Positions 1-9,951 of a DNA stretch of 64,000 nt are shown piece by piece (position 1 is the first letter of the stretch; every line of letters begins with the position of its first letter). Position numbers and translations under genes: made by a program. The stretch is from Ignavibacteria bacterium (GTDB lineage: Bacteria; Bacteroidota; Ignavibacteria; Kapaibacteriales; UBA961): assembly GCA_947491315.1 (NCBI GenBank), contig CANLII010000004.1, forward strand, positions 1 to 64,000. Reading direction: 5' to 3'. The notes under the pieces were generated by a model. The model was not told the origin of the DNA, did not search any database, and saw nothing but the letters and a program-made list of their open reading frames with translations.

Positions 1-70
1 GAAGTTAAGCCCTGTTGAGCCGATGGTACTGCATGCGTAGGTGTGTGGGAGAGTAGGTAGTTGCCGGGTT
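1..70 (+). rRNA. rrf: 5S ribosomal RNA, 3' part (cut by window start)
   Basis: The first ~70 bases read as the 3' half of a bacterial 5S rRNA: the GAAGTTAAGCCC loop region, the GAGCCGATGGTACTGC segment, the GGGAGAGTAGGTAG helix region and the closing TTGCCGGG strand, in the expected order and spacing. The 5' half lies outside the window. A rho-independent terminator follows 17 bases later, so this is probably the end of an rrn operon. The exact 3' end is uncertain by a few bases. Confidence 0.9.
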
Positions 71-86
71 ATCTTCTTCGCAATAT

Positions 87-116
87 GCCTCAGTCCCTTA
101 AAGACTGAGGCTTTTT
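87..116 (+). terminator. Rho-independent terminator after 5S rRNA
   Basis: Perfect 9-bp stem GCCTCAGTC / GACTGAGGC (87-95 and 103-111) with a 7-base loop, followed by TTTTT. It ends the rRNA transcript. Confidence 0.9.
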
Positions 117-175
117 GCATTCATTGCAATGTCAATTATATAGAGTGTTAGATATTCATTTTGAAGATATATTTA

Positions 176-697
176 ATGAAAAACATCCTTTTTATTTTCC
201 TGTGTTCTCTTTCAATAGCACATGCTAATCAAGAACAATTATCCTTCGGTCTTCGTCTTCAGCAATCCTGGAATATGTATAATGAAAATGGTATTACACT
301 TGAGTTTACTCCAAAAAATCTATTGAATGATCAGCTCTCTTTTGGAGCTACATATGTGTCTTCTAGATTTGGATCTGCCTTAAACTCAAATGCCATCATT
401 CAAGATAATATCCTCCTTCATTCCACTTATGTTTTCTCACCATCTGCACTATCTCCACTCATTAGACTTAATGCTGGATATTGCTTCGCTGATTATGAGT
501 CTTCTCTCTTTGATGAAATCGATGCATCCATGCCACTACTCTCCATCGAAGCAGGCGCGAGATATGCATTCGATATTCCATTGAAAGTGCAAGCAGGTCT
601 TGGATATAATCTTATCACCAGTGATGGTTCCTCAGGCATTGGAACAGTCTACCCGCTCTTTGTTCAATGTTCACTAATGTGGAGCTTCTCATTATGA
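176..697 (+). CDS. Outer-membrane beta-barrel-like protein, function unknown
   Basis: A 173-residue protein with a typical signal peptide (MKNILFIFLCSLSIAHA, cleavage near residue 17) followed by alternating hydrophobic/polar segments and an aromatic C-terminal end (MWSFSL), as in small outer-membrane beta-barrels. The frame is open back to a TTG at 161, but ATG 176 gives the better signal peptide. Its stop overlaps the start of the next gene (ATGA, 694-697), so the two are probably co-translated. I do not recognise a named family; the barrel call rests on composition and ends only. Confidence 0.65.
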   Translation: MKNILFIFLCSLSIAHANQEQLSFGLRLQQSWNMYNENGITLEFTPKNLLNDQLSFGATYVSSRFGSALNSNAIIQDNILLHSTYVFSPSALSPLIRLNAGYCFADYESSLFDEIDASMPLLSIEAGARYAFDIPLKVQAGLGYNLITSDGSSGIGTVYPLFVQCSLMWSFSL

Positions 698-1632
698 AAT
701 ACTTCATTCTCCTTGCTGCTGTCTTTTTCATTGGATGCGGCGGTGAACCCAATATTACCGATGCAGACTTGGATGGAAATGTTCTCTTCGACCCTTCACT
801 CTATTCACCTGAACAATTCCTCATCTCAAAATCTAAACCCAATCCTACAGAAGAAGATAAACTAAAGCCCGTGATTATTGTCGCTCATGGATATACCGCC
901 ACGACATTTGAATGGAATGAGTTCAAACGCTATGTGGACTCCACACAAGCAGATGTGCTGGTATCTCAAGTGCTTCTCGGCGGACATGGCAGAACATATC
1001 AAGACTTCAAGAATTCTACCTGGCGAGATTGGCAAGCAAGTATCATTGATGAGTATCAAAAACTTGTGCAAGCAGGTTATAGAAATATCTCCTTTGCGGG
1101 TTCATCAACGGGTGGACCACTCATCGTGAATCTCTTCGCTCAATCATTCTTCAAGAATTCGATAGAGCCAAAGCATGTATTTCTCATTGATCCAATCATC
1201 GTTCCCTCCAATAAAAGTCTTTCGATGATCGGTATATTTGGTCCCATGCTTGGATATGTGGAGTCCGGAGAAATGCCAGCTGAAGAAAGAAAGTATTGGT
1301 ATACATTCAGGCCCCAAGAAACCCTTCAAGAATTACTCGCTATCATAACAATCACAAGAAAGGATCTTGAGTCGGGAATTCGCTTTCCAAATTCAACGCA
1401 TGTATCAATCTATAAAAGTCTCTATGATGATGTTGTTGATAGAGTCAGCGCCGTCATGCTCTATAATGGAATCGAAACGCAAAAACCTGACATGAAAAAA
1501 GTATCGCTACCACATTCCGGTATTCATGTCATTACCAGACTCGAAGGCAGAGCTAATGTCACCGAGCAAGATCGAGTCCTTCAAAAGAAAGTATTCGATG
1601 AAATGATTCAAGATCTGAAATCAGTGCAATGA
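694..1632 (+). CDS. Alpha/beta-hydrolase lipoprotein (carboxylesterase-like)
   Basis: 312 residues with a lipoprotein signal whose lipobox FIGC places the acylated cysteine at residue 15. Alpha/beta-hydrolase landmarks follow: HGYTATT oxyanion region (about residues 65-71), nucleophile elbow GSSTG with Ser138, and a late GIH with His278 as candidate catalytic histidine; the acid is probably an Asp in the YDDVVD segment about 30 residues before it. The layout resembles bacterial monoacylglycerol lipase/carboxylesterases. The substrate is unknown. Start ATG 694 overlaps the preceding stop and its own stop overlaps the next ATG (1629-1632), so it is the middle gene of a three-gene translationally coupled cluster. 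An upstream in-frame start at 667 would spoil the signal peptide. Confidence 0.75.
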   Translation: MKYFILLAAVFFIGCGGEPNITDADLDGNVLFDPSLYSPEQFLISKSKPNPTEEDKLKPVIIVAHGYTATTFEWNEFKRYVDSTQADVLVSQVLLGGHGRTYQDFKNSTWRDWQASIIDEYQKLVQAGYRNISFAGSSTGGPLIVNLFAQSFFKNSIEPKHVFLIDPIIVPSNKSLSMIGIFGPMLGYVESGEMPAEERKYWYTFRPQETLQELLAIITITRKDLESGIRFPNSTHVSIYKSLYDDVVDRVSAVMLYNGIETQKPDMKKVSLPHSGIHVITRLEGRANVTEQDRVLQKKVFDEMIQDLKSVQ

Positions 1633-2027
1633 AGAAACAAGTAGTTGTGGGAATACTCATGAATACCGAAAAACAGGTGTTCATCGCGCAAAGATCGGCA
1701 TCGGGCACATATCCATTGAAATGGGAATTTCCGGGTGGAAAAGTTGAGGGAGAAGAAAGTTTCGAAGAGGCTCTCAAAAGAGAATTGCATGAAGAATTGG
1801 GATGCGAAATCCATCCTCCATTTGAACTTTTTCATAGCAATGATATCATCTATGATGATGGTGGGTCATTTTCAGTGCGATTCTATATAGTCAGATGCGA
1901 ACTTCCAAAGATTGCATCAATTTTGTGGGCAGAGACGAAGTATGAGCAGATTCAAAATCTACATCTCTATGACATGCTTGAGGGAAATAGGGAAGTCGTG
2001 AGATTGCTTCAAGAGCATTATTCATAA
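1629..2027 (+). CDS. Nudix hydrolase, MutT/8-oxo-dGTPase-like
   Basis: 132 residues with a complete Nudix box (G-x5-E-x7-REL-x-EEL-G) at about residues 36-59, preceded by WEFPGGK, the arrangement of MutT-type (d)NTP pyrophosphatases. Family knowledge suggests removal of oxidised nucleotides such as 8-oxo-dGTP, but Nudix substrate range cannot be read from the box alone. Its ATG overlaps the stop of the hydrolase upstream by four bases. The 3' end overlaps the convergent permease gene by 10 bases, and I see no terminator between them. Confidence 0.85.
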   Translation: MKKQVVVGILMNTEKQVFIAQRSASGTYPLKWEFPGGKVEGEESFEEALKRELHEELGCEIHPPFELFHSNDIIYDDGGSFSVRFYIVRCELPKIASILWAETKYEQIQNLHLYDMLEGNREVVRLLQEHYS

Positions 2028-3247
2028 CGAAGCGCTTCGATTGGATCCAAACTAGCCGCTTTCCATGCGGGATAACTTCCGAAAGCAAGACCCATCAATG
2101 TACAAATCACGATGCTAAATATAACCCAATTGACAGGAATTGCGGCTTCGGTATTGATAAGCGCGCCGAGTCCTTGACCCGCCAGCACCCCGAAAAAGAT
2201 ACCGATCAAACCACCTAATTGACATAATGTGATTGCTTCAATGATGAATTGAAACAAAATCCATTTTCTCTTTGCGCCAATCGCTTTTCGTATGCCGATT
2301 TCCTTGGTGCGTTCCTTCACTGAAACAAGCATGATATTCATGATGCCAACGCCAGCCGCAAGAAGGGAAATCAATCCGGAACCCAAACCAAATACTTGAA
2401 GATAATTTGAGAATGAAGCGAACTGACTGCTCACGGACTCATTGGTCTCAACTTCGAATGTATTGTCTTCCCATGGCTTAAGATTACGAAGTGAACGCAT
2501 CACGCCGATTGATTCATCCACCGCTTCAGCCAATTGTTCTTTGGAATATGCCTTAGTTGTTATTTCAACTGAACTTGTCCATTCATCGCTGTGATATCTG
2601 GAGAATACTGTGAGTGGAATCACTGCTTGTGCATCCAAGCTGCGACCAAACATCGAGCCTTGAGATTTCAATGTACCAATCACTTGAAACTGTTGAGTCT
2701 TGAGCGTGATGAATTGTCCGATTGGATTTTCGCCATTGAATAATTGCACCACCAAATCATTACCGATGATGACAACAGGCGCAGATGAAGATACTTCCGA
2801 CATGCCAAATGCTCTTCCGGTTTCAATTACGAAATTCTTTACAACGAAGAAGTTTTCATCGGCACCAATTAATGTTACCACAGGATCCGTGAAAAAATTA
2901 TTCCTCTTTGCTGTATATCCATCTGTTTCATTGTGAAGTGAAACTAGAGAAATACCTTCCATTTGATACTTGAAATCTTTCGCCTGCTGATAGGTGATGT
3001 CTTTCCGATTTCTATACTTGCGCCATGAATTTCCAAAATTGACACTTGGCGTGCGTTTGATCATGAATGTATTTTGTCCCATCGCCACCAATTGCGTATT
3101 GAAAGAACCTTCCAATGTACTAACGGCAGTACCCGCACCAATGATTGCAAATATGCCGATGGATATGCTGAGCAATGTCAGTACCGTTCTCAGCGTATTC
3201 GCTTTGATGGATTGCAATGCTTGTATGATGCTTTCAAGAATATTCAT
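2018..3247 (-). CDS. MacB-like ABC transporter permease (second of a pair)
   Basis: 409 residues: N-terminal membrane helix after a short cytoplasmic segment (about residues 17-42), a large periplasmic MacB-type domain, then three C-terminal helices of an FtsX/MacB-type permease with the conserved motif [16 protein letters not shown] on a cytoplasmic loop. It is a paralogue of the gene just upstream (shared WRK...RK-ITYQQA in the periplasmic domain and the [10 protein letters not shown] loop), so the two may form a heterodimer. It is the last gene of the efflux operon, 6 bases after the first permease. Confidence 0.88.
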   Translation of the reverse strand: MNILESIIQALQSIKANTLRTVLTLLSISIGIFAIIGAGTAVSTLEGSFNTQLVAMGQNTFMIKRTPSVNFGNSWRKYRNRKDITYQQAKDFKYQMEGISLVSLHNETDGYTAKRNNFFTDPVVTLIGADENFFVVKNFVIETGRAFGMSEVSSSAPVVIIGNDLVVQLFNGENPIGQFITLKTQQFQVIGTLKSQGSMFGRSLDAQAVIPLTVFSRYHSDEWTSSVEITTKAYSKEQLAEAVDESIGVMRSLRNLKPWEDNTFEVETNESVSSQFASFSNYLQVFGLGSGLISLLAAGVGIMNIMLVSVKERTKEIGIRKAIGAKRKWILFQFIIEAITLCQLGGLIGIFFGVLAGQGLGALINTEAAIPVNWVIFSIVICTLMGLAFGSYPAWKAASLDPIEALRYE

Positions 3248-3253
3248 GATGTT

Positions 3254-4501
3254 TTATGATTCATAACGAAGAGCTTCCACGGGATCGAGTGCGGAAGCGC
3301 GCATTGCGGGAACAATGCCTGCAAGAATGCCGACGATGATTGAAACGATTGCGGCAATCAAAATAAGTTGCGGAGGAACATAAGGCGTGAGAAAATCAGC
3401 TTCAGGTACGAGGCGAACAGCAATTGCAATCACCACCGAACAAAATGTGAATGCAATGAGCGCGCCAACCAAACAAAGCGAAGCGGATTCCACAAGGAAT
3501 TGTGTGAGAATAGAAGAACTTTTGGCTCCCAAACTTTTTCGGATGCCGATTTCTTTTGTTCTTTCAGTCACAGACACAAACATGATATTCATGATGCCGA
3601 TGATTCCAACAATAAAGGAAAGCAGTGTGAGACCAATGCCGATCCCCCAAGTTGCAAGCCGCAAAGTCTCAACTTGCTCTTTAAATGTCTGCGTTTCATT
3701 GATGGAAAAATCTTCTTCCTGTCCAGGTGGGACATTTCGAATTGAGCGCATCAAACCTGTGGCTTCAGCTCGAGTTTCATCAAGTTTTTCTGCGGAACCG
3801 GCTTTGACTGCTATTGATATACTTCGTCCCGTCATGCCATAGACACCGAAGAATGTGGAGATTGGAATAATTACTTGATTATCCACGAAATCCATCATCA
3901 TTGTGCCGCGTTTGATGATCACACCTATGATTTCAAATGTGCGACCGCCTATCTTGATTGTTCGACCAATTGCATCGCCTTCAGGAAAGAGTGCTTTAGC
4001 TACACCATATCCAAGAACGGTCACATTCGTGCTATATTCATCTTCGAATTGAGAGAAAAATCGTCCGTATAAAACCGTGCCGGCGGGTAATTGCGAATAA
4101 GAATAGGGAACACCAATCACGGAAATACCGGTGATGGTGCGATCTCTTTCTTTGACTGTCGTACCCCATTTATGTGCCTCAGGCAAACTCACCTCGGCAG
4201 TTTTCACTGAATTACAAAATTCCATTGCCTGTTGATAGGTGATGTTTTTTCTCTGCATGGTCTTGCGCCAGTTTTGTCCGCCGGACCAACTCCATTTATC
4301 AATATACATCACATCCGTACCGAGAAGATTCACGGTGGATTCCAATGCGGCATCGAGTCCATTCAAAAACCAACCCATGAGAATCACGAATGTGATCCCA
4401 ATCACAACGCCCAATGTTGTTAGGAATGAACGCAGTTTATTGGCTTGCAAACCTTCGAATGCAATGCGGAATGATTCCTGTATTTCACTGATGCGTATCA
4501 T
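3254..4501 (-). CDS. MacB-like ABC transporter permease (first of a pair)
   Basis: 415 residues with the MacB/FtsX architecture: one N-terminal transmembrane helix (about 25-48), a periplasmic domain of roughly 230 residues, and three C-terminal helices flanking the [16 protein letters not shown] loop. Unlike canonical MacB the ATPase is a separate protein, encoded upstream with a 4-base ATGA overlap (4498-4501). Together with the ATPase, the adaptor and TolC it should form a tripartite pump across both membranes; the cargo is not predictable. Confidence 0.88.
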   Translation of the reverse strand: MIRISEIQESFRIAFEGLQANKLRSFLTTLGVVIGITFVILMGWFLNGLDAALESTVNLLGTDVMYIDKWSWSGGQNWRKTMQRKNITYQQAMEFCNSVKTAEVSLPEAHKWGTTVKERDRTITGISVIGVPYSYSQLPAGTVLYGRFFSQFEDEYSTNVTVLGYGVAKALFPEGDAIGRTIKIGGRTFEIIGVIIKRGTMMMDFVDNQVIIPISTFFGVYGMTGRSISIAVKAGSAEKLDETRAEATGLMRSIRNVPPGQEEDFSINETQTFKEQVETLRLATWGIGIGLTLLSFIVGIIGIMNIMFVSVTERTKEIGIRKSLGAKSSSILTQFLVESASLCLVGALIAFTFCSVVIAIAVRLVPEADFLTPYVPPQLILIAAIVSIIVGILAGIVPAMRASALDPVEALRYES

Positions 4502-5214
4502 GGAATTTCAAATGAAGTGACAGGATTTGGATTAATGGTGTCTGATTCCACCTTGCCATCACGAATACGAATGATTCTGCGAGCATGACGCGCGATATCT
4601 TCCTCATGCGTGACGAGAATGACCGTATTGCCTTTCGACCACAAATCCTGAAATAATTTCATGATTTCGATACCGGTTTTAGTGTCAAGATTTCCGGTAG
4701 GTTCATCGGCCAGAATAATGGAAGGTTCTGTGACGAGCGCTCTTGCAATCGCAACTCTTTGTCTTTGTCCACCGGACAATTCATTTGGACGATGAAGCAT
4801 TCTGTCACCAAGACCAACATCTTCCAATGCTTTGATTGCTCTTTCTTTTCGAATTTGGGAAGAAATGCCCGAATAAATCAGTGGAAGTTCAATGTTTTTG
4901 AGCGCAGTGGCGCGAGGCAAAAGATTGAATGTCTGAAACACAAAACCGATTTCTTTATTACGGATTTCCGCCAAATCATCATCAGTCATTTCATTCACAT
5001 CCAAACCTTTGAATGTATACACTCCCAAACTTGGCGTGTCCAAGCATCCGAGGATATTCATGAGTGTGGACTTTCCAGAGCCGGAAGGACCCATAAGCGC
5101 AACATATTCATTTGAATGAATATCAAGCGATACATCGCGTAGTGCATGCACGGTTTCTCCACCCATTTCATATGTGCGGGCGATATGCTCAATATGAATC
5201 AATGGAGTGCTCAT
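4498..5214 (-). CDS. ABC transporter ATP-binding protein (MacB/LolD-like)
   Basis: 238 residues with Walker [10 protein letters not shown] (about 41-49), Q-loop in [10 protein letters not shown], signature [15 protein letters not shown] (about 143-157), Walker [13 protein letters not shown] and the switch histidine in VTHE. The sequence is typical of the LolD/MacB subfamily that drives mechanotransmission-type permeases. It overlaps the adaptor gene stop by one base and the first permease start by four, so the complex subunits are translationally coupled. Confidence 0.92.
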   Translation of the reverse strand: MSTPLIHIEHIARTYEMGGETVHALRDVSLDIHSNEYVALMGPSGSGKSTLMNILGCLDTPSLGVYTFKGLDVNEMTDDDLAEIRNKEIGFVFQTFNLLPRATALKNIELPLIYSGISSQIRKERAIKALEDVGLGDRMLHRPNELSGGQRQRVAIARALVTEPSIILADEPTGNLDTKTGIEIMKLFQDLWSKGNTVILVTHEEDIARHARRIIRIRDGKVESDTINPNPVTSFEIP

Positions 5215-6482
5215 TATTTGCCACCATTTGCAGGTGATGTTCCATTGTCAATGCGTATCACACTGCCATTCATGAGTAATTTATTGACGGCCTGAAAATT
5301 ACCACTGATGATTTCTTGTCCGGCAGATAATCCCTTGCTGATTTCAATGAAACCACGATCACTGAGTCCTGTTTCAACTCTCACCATCTTTGCCGTAATG
5401 CCATCTTTGATGAATACAACTGAAGGCGGGCGTTTTGTCATTGTCTTCTTTGCAGATTTGTCTTCGGTGATGCTTCCGGATTCTTCTTCTGTTTTATCTG
5501 CATTCATGCGAACAGTAACTGCTTGAAGGGGAACGGAGAGAACATCATAATGTGTATCAGTATCGATATCAACGGAACAACTCATGCCCGGACGCAATTG
5601 TTTGTTTTTATCGATGATGCGAATCTTTACTTGAAAATTTGTGACTTCTTCTTGCGTTCCTGCCGCGGCTGTTTTTGCGGAATGTCCGATTTCATAGACA
5701 TAACCAAGCAATTCCACATCAGGCATTGCATCCACACGAATTCTTGCAGTATCACCGATTTTTACGAATACGATATCATTTTCATCCACATCAACCCAAG
5801 CATTCATCACATTCAAATCAGCGATGCGCATCATTTCAGTGCCTTGCATTTGGGCGGTACCTACAACTTTTTCACCGGCTTCTACCGAGAGATTCGTGAC
5901 TGTTCCGCTCATGGGTGCATAGATCGTTGTTCGTGATGCTTGTGAACGCATTTGTTTCAATGCAGAAAAAGATCGTGAATATTCAGAGCCGGAAGCTTTA
6001 AACCTTGAAACTGCTTGATCCATCAATGCTTTTGCTCGATCCAATTCTTCTTTTGATGCATATTGTTTTGCGAATAGATCATTGATTCGTTTGAAATCCG
6101 CATTCGCTCTATCCATTTCAGCTCTTGCGGCATCAATCGAAATTTTGGAAGCATCTGCTGATGCTGTGAATTGTTCGAGTTGTGAAGTCACGATATCGGG
6201 TTGAATGCGAACAAGCAATTGACCTCTTGTTACTGAATCGCCATCACGAAATCCAAGCGTGATGATTTCACCGGATGCTTCTGATGAAATTTTCACTTCG
6301 GTTTCCGGACGAATTTTACCAATTGCACTCACTCTTTGTGTGATCGTCCGTTTCGACACTTTATCAGTTGACACGGGAATCGTTTCATCTTTTGGTCGGA
6401 ACATGAAATATCCGAGAATGATGACAAAGATGCCGAGTCCGATCAATGTGAGATTTCGCGCTTTGTGTGATTTCTTGGCCAT
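5214..6482 (-). CDS. MacA-like periplasmic adaptor (membrane fusion protein)
   Basis: 422 residues: one N-terminal transmembrane anchor (about 11-27), a split lipoyl domain (SEASGEI... and ...[16 protein letters not shown]), an alpha-helical hairpin rich in Ala/Lys/Arg between about residues 95 and 185, then beta-barrel and membrane-proximal domains. This is the RND/MacA adaptor layout. It bridges the inner-membrane ABC permeases and the TolC channel encoded upstream. A Thr/Lys/Glu-rich loop (about 330-350) interrupts the C-terminal domain. Its ATG lies 20 bases after the tolC-like stop. Confidence 0.9.
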   Translation of the reverse strand: MAKKSHKARNLTLIGLGIFVIILGYFMFRPKDETIPVSTDKVSKRTITQRVSAIGKIRPETEVKISSEASGEIITLGFRDGDSVTRGQLLVRIQPDIVTSQLEQFTASADASKISIDAARAEMDRANADFKRINDLFAKQYASKEELDRAKALMDQAVSRFKASGSEYSRSFSALKQMRSQASRTTIYAPMSGTVTNLSVEAGEKVVGTAQMQGTEMMRIADLNVMNAWVDVDENDIVFVKIGDTARIRVDAMPDVELLGYVYEIGHSAKTAAAGTQEEVTNFQVKIRIIDKNKQLRPGMSCSVDIDTDTHYDVLSVPLQAVTVRMNADKTEEESGSITEDKSAKKTMTKRPPSVVFIKDGITAKMVRVETGLSDRGFIEISKGLSAGQEIISGNFQAVNKLLMNGSVIRIDNGTSPANGGK

Positions 6483-6502
6483 AATGTATTCGATTTATAT
6501 GA

Positions 6503-7843
6503 TTAAAGATTGCCCAATGCAAATTTGATTTGATATTGAGCATCTATGTAATTGTACACAGCATTGATGCGATTGATCTTTGCCGTTACGAATTGTGTAT
6601 TTGCAGTTTGATATTCAACGATGCCGGAAGTTCCAACTTCAAAACGCTCTTTTGCGCTGAGATAATTTTGATCAGCGGATTTGAGTGATCTATCGGTGAT
6701 GTCGATTTGTTTCTCTGCCGCATTCAGATTGAGAAGTCCTGTTTGCAGTTGCGTTCTTACAGTTTGCTCTATGCGTTTGTATTCAAGTTCGGTTTGTTGC
6801 AATTGCACATTTGAGTTTTCTACTTGTTGTTGAATGCGAAATGCATCAAAGATGGGTACATCGATTGAAAGACCTACGAATGTTCTTGAAAAAACATCAA
6901 AATCTTTCAATTCAGAATTGAACCAGCTCCAGCCTCCGCTTGCTCCTATGCTTGGATAATAAGCACTTTTCGATGCTTCGACAGATGATTTCGCGGCGAT
7001 GATGCGATGTTGAGCAGATGAGAGATCATAGCGATTTTTGAGTGCGGAATTCACAACTTCATCCAATGTGCTGAATTGCATTTTGAATTGTGAAATGATT
7101 TCAGGTTTTACTTCGCTCGGAATATCGGTTGCTGAAAATCCTGCTTTCATGTCCGGAGCCAATCCCATTGCGGACAATAACTCCGCTTTAGCAATCGCAA
7201 CTTGATTTTCGGCTTGAATCACATCCAATTCTCTTTGTCCATTGTCAGCTTCTTGTGCATATACGGGAGCAATTTGCGCGACTCCTGCTTCAAAACGAGC
7301 ATTGACTCTAGCGAGTTCGGATTTTCCGAGACTCAGATTTTCTTTTCTGATTTCAACGATTTGCACGGCTCGAAGTACAGAAATATATCGCTGATAAATT
7401 CCCAATGCGATCTGTTGTTTTGTTTGTTTGACGGATTCTTTGATTGCATCCAGAGAATGATTTGTTGCATCGATTCTCGCTTCACGAGCAAAGCCATCAA
7501 ACACATTGATATTGGCAGTGGAAGAAAGTGAGAATTGGTCTGCAGGAGCGCGAAAACCACCGATATTGAATTGTCCACCACCGAGCTCATTCAATCGACG
7601 GGAATAACCTGCATTTGCATTCACTTGCGGGAGATAAGCACCAAATGCTGCTTTTTTATCTGCTTCTGCGCCTAGTATCCGTGATTGCGCCAAAAGTATA
7701 TCAAGATTTGCTGAATCAGCAATCGCAAGACATTCCTTCAAAGAGAATATTCTCATCGATCCGGTTGAGGATTGAGAATTCTGCGCAAACACATTGTGAA
7801 ATAATGCAGTACTTGCAAAAACGATCGTTAAAATTCTGATCAT
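6503..7843 (-). CDS. TolC-family outer-membrane efflux channel
   Basis: 446 residues with a signal peptide (cleavage near FAQ, residue 21), then two OEP repeats of long alternating helices rich in Ala/Gln/Asn, with SLKECLAIADSANLDI near the start and DVPIFDAFR opening the strand of the second repeat, as in TolC/OprM proteins. It is the first gene of the five-gene efflux operon that runs to 2018; a 71-base gap separates it from the preceding gene on the same strand. Confidence 0.9.
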   Translation of the reverse strand: MIRILTIVFASTALFHNVFAQNSQSSTGSMRIFSLKECLAIADSANLDILLAQSRILGAEADKKAAFGAYLPQVNANAGYSRRLNELGGGQFNIGGFRAPADQFSLSSTANINVFDGFAREARIDATNHSLDAIKESVKQTKQQIALGIYQRYISVLRAVQIVEIRKENLSLGKSELARVNARFEAGVAQIAPVYAQEADNGQRELDVIQAENQVAIAKAELLSAMGLAPDMKAGFSATDIPSEVKPEIISQFKMQFSTLDEVVNSALKNRYDLSSAQHRIIAAKSSVEASKSAYYPSIGASGGWSWFNSELKDFDVFSRTFVGLSIDVPIFDAFRIQQQVENSNVQLQQTELEYKRIEQTVRTQLQTGLLNLNAAEKQIDITDRSLKSADQNYLSAKERFEVGTSGIVEYQTANTQFVTAKINRINAVYNYIDAQYQIKFALGNL

Positions 7844-7914
7844 GGAAGATATTAATATGCTATGAAAGAAGACCGAGCCTATAACGCAGGCAATACTTGA
7901 ATGTTACAAGTAGA

Positions 7915-8856
7915 TCATTTTTTTTTCTTGACTTTTGATTTCTTCGCAGACTTTGCTTTGACATTTGGCACCGGACCATATATTCCTCTATTTGACACCA
8001 TTTTTTTCAATGTGATATTGGTTGTCACATAATGTCTGACTTTTTGCTCAATGTTTCCCTTTGAGGTTTCAATGATCATTGTATTCTTATTCTCATTTGT
8101 TCCAAAGAAATGAATGGGAATATGAAGCTTTTCAGACATTGCCAAGCGTGCATATCCTGCAATCACCGCATTGGTTCTGATATTCTGACCGGATTGAGTT
8201 TTTGTGTGATATGTGCCTTGCGCGCTGATAGTGGACTCAAATCTTGAGCATGAAAAATCGAGCGTATCAATAAGTGGTCTTGCTCTCATTGAAGAAAGAT
8301 AACGAATCATCGGTGCGGGGATTCCGAATTCAGGAGCATCCACTGTATCTTCGGCGATCCATCCACTATTGATGAGGTGATAACCTTGTCCGAGATATTG
8401 AAACATCAATGGTTGAAATGCACTGCCTGGAGAAAGCATTGCTTTTGCAGAATCTTCTGCACTGAAACCATGTCTTTTGCCGGTGGAATCCATGATGAAT
8501 GAAATCTTGATATTTTTCCATTCATGTGTTTTTCGATCAATGAGTTGAGAAATACCGGCATATTCCGAAGAAGTAATGTCAATGAGTCTTTGGGAAAGAT
8601 GCATCCTTCCTTTTGTATCAACTGAATCACAAGAAAGCAAAAAACGCTCTTTGCGATCGCGCAATAGCGGGGCTTGTTTGTCAATAAAAATGCTGTCCCG
8701 TGAAACTGCTTCATAAAGAAGAGTATCACCCTTCATGAATGTGTACACATATTGAGAACTATCTTTGGTATTGACCAAATCAGGGAATTGCTGTGCTGAA
8801 AGATTATCGGGAAAAGCAAGGAAGAGAAAGCAAGTGATTGCGGAAAAGCATTTCAT
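7915..8856 (-). CDS. Exported protein of unknown function with lysine-rich tail
   Basis: 313 residues with a signal peptide (cleavage after about LSAQ, residue 21). The mature part has many beta-type strands and no recognised catalytic motif; the last ~20 residues are almost entirely Lys/Ser/Ala/Val (KAKSAKKSKVKKKK). The gene starts two bases after the upstream gene, another exported protein of similar size and style, so they are likely made together. The basic tail could bind lipopolysaccharide, peptidoglycan or nucleic acid, but this is speculation. I do not recognise the family. Confidence 0.7.
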   Translation of the reverse strand: MKCFSAITCFLFLAFPDNLSAQQFPDLVNTKDSSQYVYTFMKGDTLLYEAVSRDSIFIDKQAPLLRDRKERFLLSCDSVDTKGRMHLSQRLIDITSSEYAGISQLIDRKTHEWKNIKISFIMDSTGKRHGFSAEDSAKAMLSPGSAFQPLMFQYLGQGYHLINSGWIAEDTVDAPEFGIPAPMIRYLSSMRARPLIDTLDFSCSRFESTISAQGTYHTKTQSGQNIRTNAVIAGYARLAMSEKLHIPIHFFGTNENKNTMIIETSKGNIEQKVRHYVTTNITLKKMVSNRGIYGPVPNVKAKSAKKSKVKKKK

Positions 8857-8858
8857 GA

Positions 8859-9812
8859 TTAGCGCCTTTTACTCGGCAAGATATTTGGTGATTTTTCGGG
8901 TAATGTCATGGAGCGAAGTCTGGAATAGATTGTTTCCATCGTCATTTGTACGGGAACAAGCATTTGTTCCTGACCGGTTGCCGCCATGCGAAGTTCATAT
9001 TCCATCAGGAGGGAAGCATTGAGTGGCATTCCGGTTTGGAGATCTATAGCATAGGTTCCTTTGGCTGAGCCTTCGCCATCTATCGTCATTGATACGCCCT
9101 GCTGCTCGATATTCCCTGCAAAACCAAGATCATTTGAGCCACATTCGATATATGCATGATGCACTCCATTGATGTGTTCTGTGCGAATCACTTTACAATT
9201 AAGTTCTGTATTGAGTACGATTGATGATTTGCCTTCGCTTGTTTGTGTTCCCACGGTATCGGATTTCTTGATATTCCATATAGTTCCAATTTTGATCGGG
9301 GATTTCGGAAATTCCAGAAGAAAGAACCTTGCACCTTGCGTGAGTGATTGCATCAATTGTTCTGATCTTGCCGATAGCTTTGCGGAAGTCTCGCCAGAAG
9401 CTCTTGATAAAATGATGCCTTTTGGAGAAATGCGTTCTTTAATTGATGGGATCAGCGGTCCATTCGAAGTGAATGTCGTATCAGGAATTCCTGCCATTGA
9501 AAGTCCGCTGAGTGCAACTATTCCGGGGGCATAGGAATAAGTGAATTGCATGTCTTTTTCTTTTTCGGTCTGTAAATACAATTCGGTGCTTGCAGATGTT
9601 CTGGCATCAAAATCAAGCATTTCTCCCAAGGATTGTGATACCATGCTTTTTACGGCATAGGTATATTGCATGGGATTTGTGACGGCATACACGAGATTGA
9701 TCAAAGAATCATGTTTTGGAGAGATTCCTTGCGATTGCAATGTCATGATCATGGAAGTACTCATCAAGCCAAGCAATAGAGCAAATCGTATTGTATATGT
9801 GTGTGTTTTCAT
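8859..9812 (-). CDS. Exported protein of unknown function
   Basis: 317 residues from ATG 9812, chosen because it begins a plausible signal peptide (MKTHTYTIRFALLLGLMSTS, hydrophobic core about 9-25). The frame is open 81 codons further upstream, but that extension would run through the divergent promoter region of the next gene and is low-complexity. The mature part carries repeated Y-x-Y and beta-strand-like stretches and ends in a basic tail (PSKRR). Its stop lies two bases before the start of the downstream exported protein. No family recognised. Confidence 0.65.
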   Translation of the reverse strand: MKTHTYTIRFALLLGLMSTSMIMTLQSQGISPKHDSLINLVYAVTNPMQYTYAVKSMVSQSLGEMLDFDARTSASTELYLQTEKEKDMQFTYSYAPGIVALSGLSMAGIPDTTFTSNGPLIPSIKERISPKGIILSRASGETSAKLSARSEQLMQSLTQGARFFLLEFPKSPIKIGTIWNIKKSDTVGTQTSEGKSSIVLNTELNCKVIRTEHINGVHHAYIECGSNDLGFAGNIEQQGVSMTIDGEGSAKGTYAIDLQTGMPLNASLLMEYELRMAATGQEQMLVPVQMTMETIYSRLRSMTLPEKSPNILPSKRR

Positions 9813-9881
9813 TATACTCTTGAACATTGGTTTGCTCATGACGAATATGATCTCCGAAGATTTCCCGGAATTGATTTTTGC

Positions 9882-9889
9882 TATCTTTG
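9882..9889 (+). promoter_or_regulatory. Candidate Bacteroidota-type -7 element
   Basis: TATCTTTG matches the TAnnTTTG -7 consensus of Bacteroidota sigma factors and lies 62 bases before the ATG at 9952. No good TTTG is seen at the -33 position, so this is a motif match only. Confidence 0.4.
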
Positions 9890-9951
9890 TGGGTATTACA
9901 TTTTGATTGAAATAGGTTACAAATTTACCATTATTCGACGAAGCAAAGAGC

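Noticed and set aside
3368-3842. Open frames of 125-151 codons antisense to the first permease gene
   Set aside because: They lie opposite a strongly conserved permease gene with an uninterrupted MacB-type sequence and have composition of shadow frames; no own motif or start signal.
4759-5115. Open frame of 118 codons antisense to the ABC ATPase
   Set aside because: The ATPase on the other strand carries all motifs; the antisense product is Cys/His/Phe-rich and resembles nothing.
5523-5936. Open frame of 137 codons antisense to the MacA-like adaptor, rich in His/Cys/Ile
   Set aside because: Shadow of the adaptor gene; an apparent Cys/His richness is a result of reading its codons in reverse.
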